Assembly (NCBI RefSeq): GCF_963678635.1
Contig: NC_087068.1
Coordinates: 34,169,436 to 34,233,435 of the forward strand
From: Symsagittifera roscoffensis
Lineage: Eukaryota; Xenacoelomorpha; Acoela; Convolutidae
Length of the DNA: 64,000 bases
Direction of reading: 5' to 3'
Shown: positions 19,650 through 31,627 of the stretch, piece after piece
How positions within the stretch are numbered: the stretch's first letter is position 1
Layout: each line of letters begins with the position of its first letter
Program-made: the position numbers and the translations under genes
The notes under the pieces: model-generated
Told to the model about the DNA's origin: nothing
The model's input: the letters and a program-made list of their open reading frames with translations, nothing else
Databases searched by the model: none

Positions 19650-19722
19650 TGAAGATGCGGGGCATTGCTCCCCGTACTTCTGGCTTGATAAGTGGGCGCT
19701 CTACCATTTGACCTACATCCCA
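19650..19722 (-). pseudogene. A-start/B-body tRNA-like
   Basis: Begins like an A copy (after A-type flank) and changes to B at the T loop: the reciprocal crossover type. Confidence 0.6.
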
Positions 19723-19869
19723 TGTTTATCAAATCTCGCGGAATTTTTTTTCGCTTATCAGCAACTATGAAGTTTTTTTTCGTTCGCAGAAAATCTACTT
19801 GTTAGGAATTTCAATATGCAATAGATTATCTGCAGATAGTGATTACCATTTGGTGAGTGGCTCTAGTTT

Positions 19870-19942
19870 TGGAGATGCGGGGCATCGATCCCCGTACCTC
19901 TCGCTTGGAAAGCGAGCGCTCTACCATTTGACCTACATCCCA
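19870..19942 (-). tRNA. tRNA-Ala body with UCC (Gly) anticodon, hybrid 5' end
   Basis: The anticodon stem CTCGC/GCGAG is perfect around loop TTTCCAA, giving TCC. G3-T70 is kept; the 5' end is B-type. Confidence 0.62.
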
Positions 19943-20090
19943 TGTTTATCAAATCTCGCGGATTTTTTTTTCGCTTAGTCAGCAACTATGAAATTTTTTT
20001 TCGTTCGCAGAAAATCTACTTGTTAGGAATTTCAATATGCAATAGATTATATGGAGATAGTGATTAACATTTGCTGAGTGACTCTAGATT

Positions 20091-20163
20091 TGAAGATGCG
20101 GGGCTTTGCTCCCCGTACCTTTCGCATGCTACGCGAGCGCTCTACCATTTGAGCTACATCCCC
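20091..20163 (-). tRNA. tRNA-Ala(AGC)-like with B-type T loop
   Basis: Loop GTAGCAT in a perfect stem, but the T loop AGCAAAG lacks the B-box core. Confidence 0.6.
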
Positions 20164-20530
20164 ATGATTAAAAACTGTCGAGGAAGCTTTTGTTTCAGTC
20201 GGCAAACAAGAGGTTTAAATTTTTCTTGGAAGGTATTTTTAGTATAAGACTTCAATATTCAGTAGTTTTCTGAAGAAGGTTAATTAAATGCTCGATGTCC
20301 TTAACTTCGTAGATGCGGGGTATTGCTCCCCGTACTTCTGGCTTGCTAAGTAGGCGCTCTACCATTTGACCTACATCCCATGTTTATCAATTCTCGCGAA
20401 TTTTTTTTTCGCTTAGTCAGCAACTAAGAAGTTTTTCTTTTCGTTCGCAGAAAATCTACTTGTTAGAAATTTCAAAATGCAATAGATTATCTGGAGATAG
20501 TGATTACCATTTGATGAGTGGCTCTAGCTT

Positions 20531-20603
20531 TGGAGATGCGGGGCATCGATCCCCGTACCTCTCGCACGCAAAGCGAGAGCTCTACTATTTGAGCTACATC
20601 CCC
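20531..20603 (-). tRNA. tRNA-Ala(UGC)-like
   Basis: Stems intact; loop TTTGCGT (A37 to G), position 26 T. Confidence 0.7.
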
Positions 20604-20966
20604 TTAATTTTGAACTGTCGAGGAAGCTTTTGTTTCAGTCGGCAAACAAGAGGTTATAAATTTTCTGGGAAGTTATTTCTTGTATAAGATTTCAATATTC
20701 AGTAGTTTTCTGAAGTAAATAATTAAAAATTCGATGTCCTTAAATTTGGAGATGCGGGTTATTGCTCCCCGTACTTCTGGCTTGATAAGTGGGCGCTCTA
20801 CCATTTGACCTACATCCCATGTTTATCAAATCTCGCGGAATTTTTTTCGCTTAGTCAGCAACTATGAAGTTTTTTTTCGTTCGCAGAAAATCTACTTGTT
20901 AGGAATTTCAATATGCAATAGATTATCTGCAGATAGTGATAACCATTTGATGAGTGGCTCTAGTTT

Positions 20967-21039
20967 TGGAGATGCGGGGCATCAATCCCCGTACCTCTCG
21001 CATGCAAAGCGAGCGCTCTACCATTTGAGCTACATCCCC
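20967..21039 (-). tRNA. tRNA-Ala(UGC)-like, B-box C56 to T
   Basis: Fold intact, but T loop ATTGATG removes the invariant C56 of the B box and of the T-D loop contact. Confidence 0.65.
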
Positions 21040-21404
21040 ATAGTTTAGAACTGTCGAGGAAGCTTTTATTTCAGTCGGCAAAGAAGAGGTTATAAATTTT
21101 CTGGTAAGGTATTTCTTGTATAATATTTCAATATTCAGTAGTTTTCTGAAGAAAATTAAATAAAAACTCGATGTCCTTAACTTTGTAGATGCGGGGTATT
21201 GCTCCCCGTACTTCTGGCTTGATAAGTGGGCGCTCTACCATTTGACCTACATCCCATGTTTATCAAATCTCGCGGAATTTTTTTCGCTTAGTCAGCAACT
21301 ATGAAGTTTTTTTTTCGTTCGCAGAAAATCTACTTGTTAGGAATTTCAATATGCAATAGATTATCTGCAGATAGTGATAACCATTTGATGAGTGGCTCTA
21401 GTTT

Positions 21405-21477
21405 TGGAGATGCGGGGCATCAATCCCCGTACCTCTCGCATGCAAAGCGAGCGCTCTACCATTTGAGCTACATCCCC
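21405..21477 (-). tRNA. tRNA-Ala(UGC)-like, C56 to T
   Basis: Same variant as 20967-21039, 438 bp on. Confidence 0.65.
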
Positions 21478-21842
21478 ATCGTTTAGAACTGTCGAGGAAG
21501 CTTTTATTTCAGTCGGCAAACAAGAGGTTATAAATTTTCTGGGAAGGTATTTCTTGTATAATATTTCAATATTCAGTAGTTTTCTGAAGAAAATTAAATA
21601 AAAACTCGATGTCCTTAACTTTGTAGATGCGGGGTATTGCTCCCCGTACTTCTGGCTTGATAAGTGGGCGCTCTACCATTTGACCTACATCCCATGTTTA
21701 TCAAATCTCGCGGAATTTTTTTCTCTTAGTCAGCAACTATGAAGTTTTTTTTTCGTTCGCAGAAAATCTACTTGTTAGGAATTTCAATATGCAATAGATT
21801 ATCTGCAGATAGTGATTACCATTTGATTAGTGGCTCTAGTTT

Positions 21843-21915
21843 TGGAGATGCGGGGCATCGATCCCCGTACCTCTCGCATGCAAAGCGAGAGCTCTACTAT
21901 TTGAGTTACATCCCC
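21843..21915 (-). tRNA. tRNA-Ala(UGC)-like
   Basis: G10 changed to A (D stem), position 26 T. Confidence 0.62.
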
Positions 21916-22278
21916 ATAGTTTAGAACTGTCGAGGAAGCTTTTGTTTCAGTCGCAAAGAAGAGGTTATAAATTTTCTGGGAAGGTATTTCTTGTATAATA
22001 TTTCAATATTCAGTAGTTTTCTGAAGAAAATTAAATAAAAACTCGATGTCCTTAACTTTGTAGATGCGGGGTATTGCTCCCCGTACTTCTGGCTGGATAA
22101 GTGGGCGCTCTACCATTTGACCTACATCCCATGTTTATCAAATCTCGCGGAATTTTTTTCGCTTAGTCAGCAACTATGAAGTTTTTTTTCGTTCGCAGAA
22201 AATCTACTTGTTAGGAATTTCAATATGCAATAGATTATCTGCAGATAGTGATAACCATTTGATGAGTGGCTCTAGTTT

Positions 22279-22351
22279 TGGAGATGCGGGGCATCAATCC
22301 CCGTACCTCTCGCATGCAAAGCGAGCGCTCTACCATTTGAGCTACATCCCC
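22279..22351 (-). tRNA. tRNA-Ala(UGC)-like, C56 to T
   Basis: Third member of the C56T group. Confidence 0.65.
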
Positions 22352-22718
22352 ATAGTTTAGAACTGTCGAGGAAGCTTTTATTTCAGTCGGCAAACAAGAG
22401 GTTATAAATTTTCTGGGAAGGTATTTCTTGTATAAGATTTCAATATTCAGTAGTTTTCTGAAGAAAATTAATTAAAAACTCGATGTCCTTAACTTTGGAG
22501 ATGCAGGGTTTTGCTCCCCGTACTTCTGGCTTGATAAGTGAGCGCTCTACCATTTGACCTACATCCCATGTTTTTCAAATCTCGCGGAATGTTTTTTCGC
22601 TTAGTCAGCAACTATGAAGTTTTTCTTTTCGTTCGCAGAAAATCTATTTGTTAGGAATATCAATATGCAATGGATTATCTGGAGATAGTGATTACCATTT
22701 CATGAGTGACTCTAGATT

Positions 22719-22791
22719 TGGAGATGCGGGGCATTGATCCCCCTACCTCTCGCATGCTAAGCGAGCGCTCTACCGTTTGAGCTACATCCCC
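22719..22791 (-). tRNA. tRNA-Ala(AGC)-like
   Basis: Only stem defect is G49 opposite G65. Confidence 0.65.
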
Positions 22792-23157
22792 ATGATTTAA
22801 AACTGTCGAGGAAGCTTTTGTTTCAGTCGGCAAACAAGAGGTTAAAATTTTTCATGGAAGGTATTTCTTGTATAAGATTTCAATATTCAGTAGTTTTCTG
22901 AAGAAAGTTAATTAAAAACTCGATGTCCTAACTTTGGAGATGCGGGGTATTGCTCCCCGTACTTCTGGCTTGATAAGTAGGCGCTCTACCATTTGACCTT
23001 CATACCTATTACTATCAAATCTCGCGGAATTTTTTTTCGCTTAGTCAGCAACTATGAACTTTTTCTTTTCGTTCGCAAAAATCTACTTGTTAGGAATTTA
23101 AATATGCAATAGAGTATCTGGAGGTAGTGATTACCATTTGATGAGTGGCTCCAGTTT

Positions 23158-23230
23158 TGGAGATGCGGGGCATCGATCCCCGCACCTCTCGCATGCAAAG
23201 CGAGAGCTCTACTATTTGAGCTACATCCCC
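23158..23230 (-). tRNA. tRNA-Ala(UGC), all stems paired
   Basis: Changes only at 26, 48 and the D loop. B box consensus-like. Confidence 0.75.
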
Positions 23231-23595
23231 AGAATTAAGAACTGTCGAGGAAGCTTTTGTTTCAGTCGGCAAACAAGAGGTTATAAATTTTCTGGGAAAG
23301 TATTTCTTGTATAAGATTTCAATATTCAGTAGTTTTCTGAAGAAAGTTAATTAAAAACTCGATGTCCTAACTTTGGAGATGCGGGGTATTGCTCCCCGTA
23401 CTTCTGGCTTGATAAGTGGGCGCTCTTCCATTTGACCTACATCCCATGTTTATCAAATCTCGCGAAATTTTTTTCGCTTAGTCAGCAACTATGTTTTTTT
23501 TCTTCTCGTTCGCAGAAAATCTACTTGTTAGGAATTTCAATATGCAATAGATTATCTGGAGATAGTGATTGCCATTTGATGAGTGGCTCTAGCTT

Positions 23596-23668
23596 TGGAG
23601 ATGCGGGGCATCGATCCCCGCACCTCTCGCATGCAAAGCGAGAGCTCTACTATTTGAGCTACATCCCC
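23596..23668 (-). tRNA. tRNA-Ala(UGC), all stems paired
   Basis: Same variant as 23158-23230. Confidence 0.75.
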
Positions 23669-24034
23669 AGAATTACGAACTGTCGAGGAAGCTTTTGTTT
23701 CAGTCGGCAAACAAGAGGTTATAAATTTTCTGGGAAAGTATTTCTTGTATAAGATTTCAATATTCAGTAGTTTTCTGAAGAAAGTTAATTAAAAACTCGA
23801 TGTCCTAACTTTGGAGATGCGGGGTATTGCTCCCCGTACTTCTGGCTTGATAAGTGGGCGCTCTTCCATTTGACCTACATCCCATGTTTATCAAATCTCG
23901 CGAAATTTTTTTCGCTTAGTCAGCAACTATGTTTTTTTTTCTTCTCGTTCGCAGAAAATCTACTTGTTAGGAATTTCAATATGCAATAGATTATATGGAG
24001 ATAGTGATTAACATTTGCTGAGTGACTCTAGATT

Positions 24035-24107
24035 TGAAGATGCGGGGCTTTGCTCCCCGTACCTTTCGCATGCTACGCGAGCGCTCTACCATTTGAGCTA
24101 CATCCCC
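24035..24107 (-). tRNA. tRNA-Ala(AGC)-like with B-type T loop
   Basis: Related to 20091-20163, about 3.9 kb away, showing exchange over distance. Confidence 0.58.
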
Positions 24108-24473
24108 AGAATTAAGAACTGTCGAGGAAGCTTTTGTTTCAGTCGGCAAACAAGAGGTTATAAATTTTCTGGGAAGGTATTTCTTGTATGAGATTTCAAT
24201 ATTCAGTAATTTTCTGAAGAAAGTTAATTAAAAACTCGATGTCCTAACTTTGGAGATGCGGGGTATTGCTCCTGTACTTCTGGCTTGATAAGTGGGCGCT
24301 CTTCCATTTGACCTACATCCCATGTTTATCAAATCTCGGGGAATTTTTTTTTCGCTTAGTCAGCAACTATGAAGTTTTTCTTTTCGTTCGCAGAAAATCT
24401 ACTTGTTAGGAATATCAATATGCAATGGATTATCTGGAGATAGTGATTACCATTTCATGAGTGACTCTAGATT

Positions 24474-24546
24474 TGTAGATGCGGGGCATTGATCCCCGTA
24501 CCTCTCGCATGCTAAGCGAGCGCTCTACCATTTGAGCTACATCCCC
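24474..24546 (-). tRNA. tRNA-Ala(AGC)-like
   Basis: C71 to A opposite G2; other stems pair. Confidence 0.62.
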
Positions 24547-24911
24547 ATGATTTAAAACTGTCGAGGAAGCTTTTGTTTCAGTCGGCAAACAAGAGGTTAA
24601 AATTTTTCTTGGAAGGTATATCTTGTATTAGATTTCAATATTCAGTAGTTTTCTGAAGAAAATTATTAAAAACTCGATGTCCTAACTTTGGAGATGCGGG
24701 GTATTGCTCCCCGTTCTTCTGGCTTGATAAGTAGGCGCTCTACCATTTGACCTTCATACCTAATACTATCAAATCTCGTGGAATTTTTTTTCGCTTAGTC
24801 AGCAACTATGAACGTTTTCTTTTCGTTCGCAAAAATCCACTTGTTAGGAATTTAAATCTGCAATAGATTATCTGGAGATAGTGATTACCATTTGATGGGT
24901 GTCTCTAGTTT

Positions 24912-24984
24912 TGGAGATGCGGGGCATCGATCCCCGCACCTCTCGCATGCAAAGCGAGAGCTCTACTATTTGAGCTACCTCCCC
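24912..24984 (-). tRNA. tRNA-Ala(UGC)-like
   Basis: T6 to G in the acceptor stem; otherwise the 23158 variant. Confidence 0.65.
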
Positions 24985-25349
24985 AGAATTAAGAACTGTC
25001 GAGGAAGCTTTTGTTTCAGTCGGCAAACAAGAGGTTATAAATTTTCTGGGAAGGTATTTCTTGTATAAGATTTCAATATTCAGTAGTTTTCTGAAGAAAG
25101 TTAATTAAAAACTCGATGTCCTAACTTTGGAGATGCGGGGTATTGCTCCCCGTACTTCTGGCTTGATAAGTGGGCGCCCTTCCATTTGACCTACATCCCA
25201 TGTTTATCAAATCTCGCGAAATTTTTTTTGCTTAGTCAGCAACTATGTTTTTTTTCTTCTCGTTCGCAGAAAATCTACTTGTTAGGAATTTCAATATGCA
25301 ATAGATTATCTGGAGATAGTGATTGCCATTTGATGAGTGGCTCTAGCTT

Positions 25350-25422
25350 TGGAGATGCGGGGCATCGATCCCCGCACCTCTGGCATGCAAAGCGAGAGCT
25401 CTACTACTTGAGCTACATCCCC
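25350..25422 (-). tRNA. tRNA-Ala(UGC)-like
   Basis: One anticodon-stem mismatch (GCCAG). Confidence 0.62.
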
Positions 25423-25789
25423 AGAATTAACAACTGTCGAGGAAGCTTTTGTTTCAGTCGGCAAACAAGAGGTTATAAATTTTCTGGGAAGGTATTTCTT
25501 GTATAAGATTTCAATATTCAGTAGTTTTCTGAAGAAAGTTAATTAAAAACTCGATGTCCTAACTTAGGAGATGCGGGGTATTGCTCCCCGTACTTCTGGC
25601 TTGATAAGTGGGCGCTCTTCCATTTGACCTACATCCCATGTTTATCAAATCTCGGGGAATTTTTTTTCGCTTAGTCAGCAACTATGCAGTTTTTCTTTTC
25701 GTTCGCAGAAAATCTTCTTGTTAGGAATTTCAAAAAACAATAGATTATCTGGAGATAGTCATTACCATTTGATGAGTGACTCAAGTTTT

Positions 25790-25862
25790 TTGAGATGCGG
25801 GGCATTGATCACCGTACCTCTCGCATGCTAAGCGAGCGCTCTACCATTTGAGCTACATCCCC
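25790..25862 (-). pseudogene. tRNA-Ala(AGC) pseudogene
   Basis: Position 72 changed and T stem interrupted (GATCACCG on the + strand). Confidence 0.58.
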
Positions 25863-26231
25863 ATTTTTTTATAACTGTCGAGGAAGCTTTTGTTTCAGTC
25901 GGCAAACAAGAGGTTATAAATTTTCTGGGAAGGTATTTCTTGTGTAAGATTTCAATCTTCAGTAGCTTTCTGAAGAAAGTTAATTAAAAACTCGATGTCC
26001 TAACTTTGGAGATGCGGGGTATTGCTCCCCGTACTTCTGGCTTGATAAGTGGGCGCTCTTCCATTTGACCTACATCCCATGTTTATCAAATCTCGGGGAA
26101 TTTTTTTTTCCCTTAGTCAGCAACTATGCAGTTTTTCTTTTCGTTCGCAGAAAATCATCTTGTTAGGAATTTCAAAATGCAATAGATTATCTGGAGATAG
26201 TCATTACCATTTGATGAGTGCATCAAGTTTT

Positions 26232-26304
26232 TGGAGATGCGGGGCATTGATCACCGTACCTCTCGCATGCTAAGCGAGCGCTCTACCATTTGAGCTACAT
26301 CCCC
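26232..26304 (-). tRNA. tRNA-Ala(AGC)-like
   Basis: One T-stem mismatch of the GATCACCG type. Confidence 0.62.
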
Positions 26305-26672
26305 ATGATTTAAAACTGTCGAGGAATCTTTTGTTTCAGTCGGCAAACAAGAGGTTATAAATTTTCTGGGAGGTATTTCTTGTATAAGATTTCAATATTC
26401 AGTAGCTTTCTGAAGTAAGTTAATTAAAAACTGGATGACCTTAACTTTGGAGATACGGGGTATTGCTCCCCGTACTTCTGGCTTGATAAGTGGGCGCTCT
26501 TCCATTTGACCTACATCCCATGTTTATCAAATCTCGGGGAATTTTTTTTTCGCTTAGTCAGCAACTATGCGGTTTTTCTTTTCGTTCGCAGAAAATCTTC
26601 TTGTTAGGAATTTCAAAATGCAATAGATTATCTGGAGATAGTCATTACCATTTGATGAGTGACTCAAGTTTT

Positions 26673-26745
26673 TGGAGATGCGGGGCATTGATCACCGTAC
26701 CTCTCGCTTGCTAAGCGAGCGCTCTACCATTTGAGCTACATCCCC
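26673..26745 (-). tRNA. tRNA-Ala(AGC)-like
   Basis: Loop TTAGCAA in a perfect stem; GATCACCG T-stem mismatch. Confidence 0.62.
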
Positions 26746-27112
26746 ATGATTTATAACTGTCGAGGAAGCTTTTCTTTCAGTCGGCAAACAAGAGGTTATA
26801 AATTTTCTGGGAAGGTATTTCTTGTATAAGATTTCAATATTCAGTAGCTTTCTGAAGTAAGTTAATTAAAGACTCGATGACCTTAACTTTGGAGATGCGG
26901 GGTATTGCTCCCCGTACTTCTGGCTTGATAAGTGGGCGCTCTTCCATTTGACCTACATCCCATGTTTATCAAATCTCGCGTAATTTTTTTTCGCTTAGTC
27001 AGCAACTAGGAAGTTTTTCTTTTCGTTCTCAGAAACTCTACTTGTTAGGAATTTCAATATGCAATAGATTATCTGGAGATATTGATTACCATTTGATGAG
27101 TGACTCAAGTTT

Positions 27113-27185
27113 TGGAGATGCGGGGCATTGCTCCCCGTTCCTCTCGCATGCTAAGCGAGCGCTCTACCATTTGAGCTACATCCCC
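27113..27185 (-). tRNA. tRNA-Ala(AGC)-like with B-type T loop
   Basis: T loop AGCAATG lacks the B-box core; other stems pair. Confidence 0.58.
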
Positions 27186-27554
27186 GTGATTTATAACTGT
27201 CGAGGAAGCTTTTGTTTCAGTCGGCAAAAAAGAGGTTATAAATTTTCTGGGAAGGTATTTCTTGTATAAGATTTCAATATTCAGTAGTTTTTTGAAGAAA
27301 GTTAATTAAAAACTCGATGTCCTTAACTTTGGAGATGCGTGGTATTGCTCCCCATACTTCTGGCTTGATAAGTGGGCGCTCTTCCATTTGACCTACATCC
27401 CATGTTTATCATTTCTCGTGGAATTTTTTTTTCGCTTAGTCAACAACTATGAAGTTTTTCTTTTCGTTCGCAGAAAATCTACTTGTTAGGAAATTCAATA
27501 TGCAATAGATTATCTGGAGATAGTCATTACCATTTGATGAGTGACTCAAGTTTT

Positions 27555-27627
27555 TGGAGATGCGGGGCATTGATCACCGTACCTCTCGCTTGCTAAGCGA
27601 GCGCTCTACCATTTGAGCTACATCCCC
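27555..27627 (-). tRNA. tRNA-Ala(AGC)-like
   Basis: Same as 26673-26745. Confidence 0.62.
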
Positions 27628-27995
27628 ATGATTTATAACTGTCGAGGAAGCTTTTGTTTCAGTCGGCAAACAAGAGGTTATAAATTTTCTGGGAAGGTAT
27701 TTCTTGTATAAGATTTCAATATTCAGTAGTTTTTTGAAGAAAGTTAATTAAAAACTCGATGTCCTTAACTTTGGAGATGCGTGGTATTGCTCCCCATACT
27801 TCTGGCTTGATAAGTGGGCGCTCTTCCATTTGACCTACATCCCATGTTTATCATTTCTCGTGGAATTTTTTTTTCGCTTAGTCAGCAACTATGAAGTTTT
27901 TCTTTTCGTTCGCAGAAAATCTACTTGTTAGGAAATTCAATATGCAATAGATTATCTGGAGATAGTGATTACCATTTGATGAGTGACTCTAGATT

Positions 27996-28068
27996 TGGAG
28001 ATCCGGTGCATTGATCCCCGTACCTCTCCCATGCTAAGCGAGCGCTCTACTATTTGAGCTACATCCCC
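27996..28068 (-). pseudogene. tRNA-Ala(AGC) pseudogene, GATCCGGTG subfamily
   Basis: Mismatches at 7-66 and 52-62, plus one in the anticodon stem. Confidence 0.6.
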
Positions 28069-28212
28069 ACGATTTATAACAGTCGAGGAAGCTTTTGTTT
28101 CAGTCGGCAAACAGGAGGTTAAAGTTTTTCTTGGAAGGTATTTCTTGTATAAAACTTCAATATTCAGTAGTTTTCTGAAGAAAGTTAATAAATTTCTCGA
28201 TGACCTTAACTT

Positions 28213-28285
28213 CGGAGATGCGGGGTATTGCTCCCCGTACTTCTGGCTTGATAAGTTGGCGCTCTACCATTTGAGCTACATCCCC
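28213..28285 (-). pseudogene. B/A hybrid tRNA-like
   Basis: B-type T and anticodon arms with A-type D arm and 5' end, followed by A linker. Confidence 0.6.
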
Positions 28286-28654
28286 ATGATTTATTACTGT
28301 CGAGGAAGCTTTTGTTTCAGTCGGCAAACAAGAGGTTATAAATTTTCTGGGAAGGTATTTCTTGTATAAGATTTCAATAATCAGTAGTTTCCTGAAGAAA
28401 GTTAATCAAATACTCGATGTCCTTAACTTTGGAGATTCGGGGTATTGCTCCCCGTACTTCTGGCTTGATAAGTGGGCGCTGTTCCATTTGACCTACATCC
28501 CATGTTTATCAAATCTCGGGGAATTTTTTTTTCGCTTAGTCAGCAACTATGAAGTTTTTCTTTTCGTTCGCAGAAAATCTACTTGTTAGGAAATTCAATA
28601 TGCAATAGATTATCTGGAGATAGTGATTACCATTTGATGAGTGACTCAAGTTTT

Positions 28655-28727
28655 TGGAGATGCGGGGCATTGATCACCGTACCTCTCGCTTGCTAAGCGA
28701 GCGCTCTACCATTTGAGCTACATCCCC
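28655..28727 (-). tRNA. tRNA-Ala(AGC)-like
   Basis: GATCACCG variant, anticodon loop TTAGCAA. Confidence 0.62.
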
Positions 28728-29150
28728 ATGATTTATAACTGTCGAGGAAGCTTTTCTTTCAGTCGGCAAACAAGAGGTTATAAATTTTCTTGGAAAATAT
28801 TTCTTGTATAAAACTTCAATATTCAGTAGTTTTCTGAAGAAAGTTAATAAATTTCTCGATGACCTTAACTTCGGAGATGCGGGGTATTGCTCCCCGTACT
28901 TCTGGCTTGATAAGTGGGCGCTCTACCATAGATGCGGGGTATTGCTCCCCGTACTTCTGGCTTGATAAGTGGGCGCTCTACCATTTGAGCTACATCCCAT
29001 GTTTATCATTTCTCGTGGAATTTTTTTTTCGCTTAGTCAGCAACTATGAAGTTTTTCTTTTCGTTCGCAGAAAATCTACTTGTTAGGAAATTCAATATGC
29101 AATAGATTATCTGGAGATAGTGATTACCATTTGATGAGTGACTCTAGATT

Positions 29151-29223
29151 TGGAGATCCGGTGCATTGATCCCCGTACCTCTCGCATGCTAAGCGAGCGC
29201 TCTACTATTTGAGCTACATCCCC
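29151..29223 (-). pseudogene. tRNA-Ala(AGC) pseudogene, GATCCGGTG subfamily
   Basis: Mismatches at 7-66 and 52-62; anticodon arm perfect. Confidence 0.6.
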
Positions 29224-29646
29224 ACGATTTATAACTGTCGAGGAAGCTTTTCTTTCAGTCGGCAAACAAGAGGTTATAAATTTTCTTGGAAAATATTTCT
29301 TGTATAAAACTTCAATATTCAGTAGTTTTCTGAAGAAAGTTAATAAATTTCTCGATGACCTTAACTTCGGAGATGCGGGGTATTGCTCCCCGTACTTCTG
29401 GCTTGATAAGTGGGCGCTCTACCATAGATGCGGGGTATTGCTCCCCGTACTTCTGGCTTGATAAGTGGGCGCTCTACCATTTGAGCTACATCCCATGTTT
29501 ATCATTTCTCGTGGAATTTTTTTTTCGCTTAGTCAGCAACTATGAAGTTTTTCTTTTCGTTCGCAGAAAATCTACTTGTTAGGAAATTCAATATGCAATA
29601 GATTATCTGGAGATAGTGATTACCATTTGATGAGTGACTCTAGATT

Positions 29647-29719
29647 TGGAGATCCGGTGCATTGATCCCCGTACCTCTCGCATGCTAAGCGAGCGCTCTA
29701 CTATTTGAGCTACATCCCC
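29647..29719 (-). pseudogene. tRNA-Ala(AGC) pseudogene, GATCCGGTG subfamily
   Basis: Copy of 29151-29223. Confidence 0.6.
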
Positions 29720-30087
29720 ACGATTTATAACTGTCGAGGAAGCTTTTGTTTCAGTCGGCAAACAAGAGGTTATAAATTTTCTGGGAAGGTATTTCTTGTA
29801 TAAGATTTCAATATTCAGTAGCTTTCTGAAGTAAGTTAATTAAAAACTGGATGACCTTAGCTTTGGAGATACGGGGTATTGCTCCCCGTACTTCTGGCTT
29901 GATAAGTGGGCGCTCTTCCATTTGACCTACATCCCATGTTTATCATTTCTCGTGGAATTTTTTTTTCGCTTAGTCAGCAACTATGAAGTTTTTCTTTTCG
30001 TTCGCAGAAAATCTACTTGTTAGGAAATTCAATATGCAATAGATTATCTGGAGATAGTGATTACCATTTGATGAGTGACTCTAGATT

Positions 30088-30160
30088 TGGAGATCCGGTG
30101 CATTGATCCCCGTACCTCTCGCATGCTAAGCGAGCGCTCTACTATTTGAGCTACATCCCC
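30088..30160 (-). pseudogene. tRNA-Ala(AGC) pseudogene, GATCCGGTG subfamily
   Basis: Copy of 29151-29223. Confidence 0.6.
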
Positions 30161-30304
30161 ACGATTTATAACAGTCGAGGAAGCTTTTGTTTCAGTCGGC
30201 AAACAGGAGGTTAAAGTTGTTCTTGGAAGGTATTTCTTGTATAAAACTTCAATATTCAGTAATTTTCTGAAGAAAGTTAATAAATTTCTCGATGACCTTA
30301 ACTT

Positions 30305-30377
30305 CGGAGATGCGGGGTATTGCTCCCCGTACTTCTGGCTTGATAAGTGGGCGCTCTACCATTTGAGCTACATCCCC
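30305..30377 (-). pseudogene. B/A hybrid tRNA-like
   Basis: Same join as 28213-28285. Confidence 0.6.
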
Positions 30378-30746
30378 ATGATTTATAACTGTCGAGGAAG
30401 CTTTTGTTTCAGTCGGCAAACAAGAGGTTATAAATTTTCTGGGAAGGTATTTCTTGTATAAGATTTCAATATTCAGTAGCTTTCTGAAGTAAGTTAATTA
30501 AAAACTGGATGACCTTAACTTTGGAGATACGGGGTATTGCTCCCCGTACTTCTGGCTTGATAAGTGGGCGCTGTTCCATTTGACCTACATCCCATGTTTA
30601 TCAAATCTCGGGGAATTTTTTTTTCGCTTAGTCAGCAACTATGCAGTTTTTCTTTTCGTTCGCAGAAAATCTTCTTGTTAGGAATTTCAAAATGCAATAG
30701 CTTATCAAGAGATAGTCATTACCATTTGATGAGTGACTCAAGTTTT

Positions 30747-30819
30747 TGGAGATGCGGGGCATTGATCACCGTACCTCTCGCTTGCTAAGCGAGCGCTCTA
30801 CCATTTGAGCTACATCCCC
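30747..30819 (-). tRNA. tRNA-Ala(AGC)-like
   Basis: GATCACCG variant. Confidence 0.62.
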
Positions 30820-31186
30820 ATGATTTATAACTGTCGAGGAAGCTTCTGTTTCAGTCGGCAAACAAGAGGTTATAAATTTTCTGGGAAGGTATTTCTTGTA
30901 TAAGATTTCAATATTCAGTAGCTTTCTGAAGTAAGTTAATTAAAAACTCGATGACCTTAATTTTGGAGATGCGGGGTATTGCTCCCCGTACTTCTGGCTT
31001 GATAAGTGTGCGCTCTTCCATTTGACCTACATCCCATGTTTATCAAATCTCGCGTAATTTTTTTTCGCTTAGTCAGCAACTATGAAGTTTTTCTTTTCGT
31101 TCGCAGAAACTCTACTTGTTAGGAATTTCAATATGCAATAGATTATCTGGAGATAGTGATTACCATTTGATGAGTGACTCAAGTTT

Positions 31187-31259
31187 TGGAGATGCGGGGT
31201 ATTGCTCCCCGTACCTCTCGCATGCTACGCGAGCGCTCTACCATTTGAGCTACATCCCC
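31187..31259 (-). tRNA. tRNA-Ala(AGC)-like with B-type T loop
   Basis: Loop GTAGCAT; T loop AGCAATA as in B copies. Confidence 0.58.
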
Positions 31260-31627
31260 GTGATTTATAACTGTCGAGGAAGCTTTTGTTTCAGTCGGCA
31301 AACAAGAGGTTATAAATTTTCTGGGAAGGTATTTCTTGTATAAGATTTCAATATTCAGTAGTTTTTTGAAGAAAGTTAATTAAAAACTCGATTTCCTTAA
31401 CTTTGGAGATGCGGGGTATTGATCCCCGTACTTCTGGCTTGATAAGTGGGCGCTCTTCCATTTGACCTACATCCCATGTTTATCATTTCTCGCGGAATTG
31501 TTTTTTCGCTTAGTCAGCAACTATGAAGTTTTTCTTTTCGTTCGCAGAAAATCTACTTGTTAGGAAATTCAATATGCAATAGATTATCTGGAGATAGTGA
31601 TTACCATTTGATGAGTGACTCTAGATT

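Larger units (their letters stand above)
18101..19722 (-). repeat. 886-bp higher-order repeat with A/B hybrid monomers
   Basis: A copies 18101/18987 and 18541/19427 are 886 bp apart. Several monomers go straight from an A-type tRNA into B linker, shortening the spacing to ~223 bp. Confidence 0.8.
28859..29850 (-). repeat. 496-bp higher-order repeat
   Basis: Two near-identical blocks starting at 28859 and 29355. Each contains a 55-bp internal duplication of a B tRNA-like sequence (28875-28929/28930-28984 and 29371-29425/29426-29480). Confidence 0.82.
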
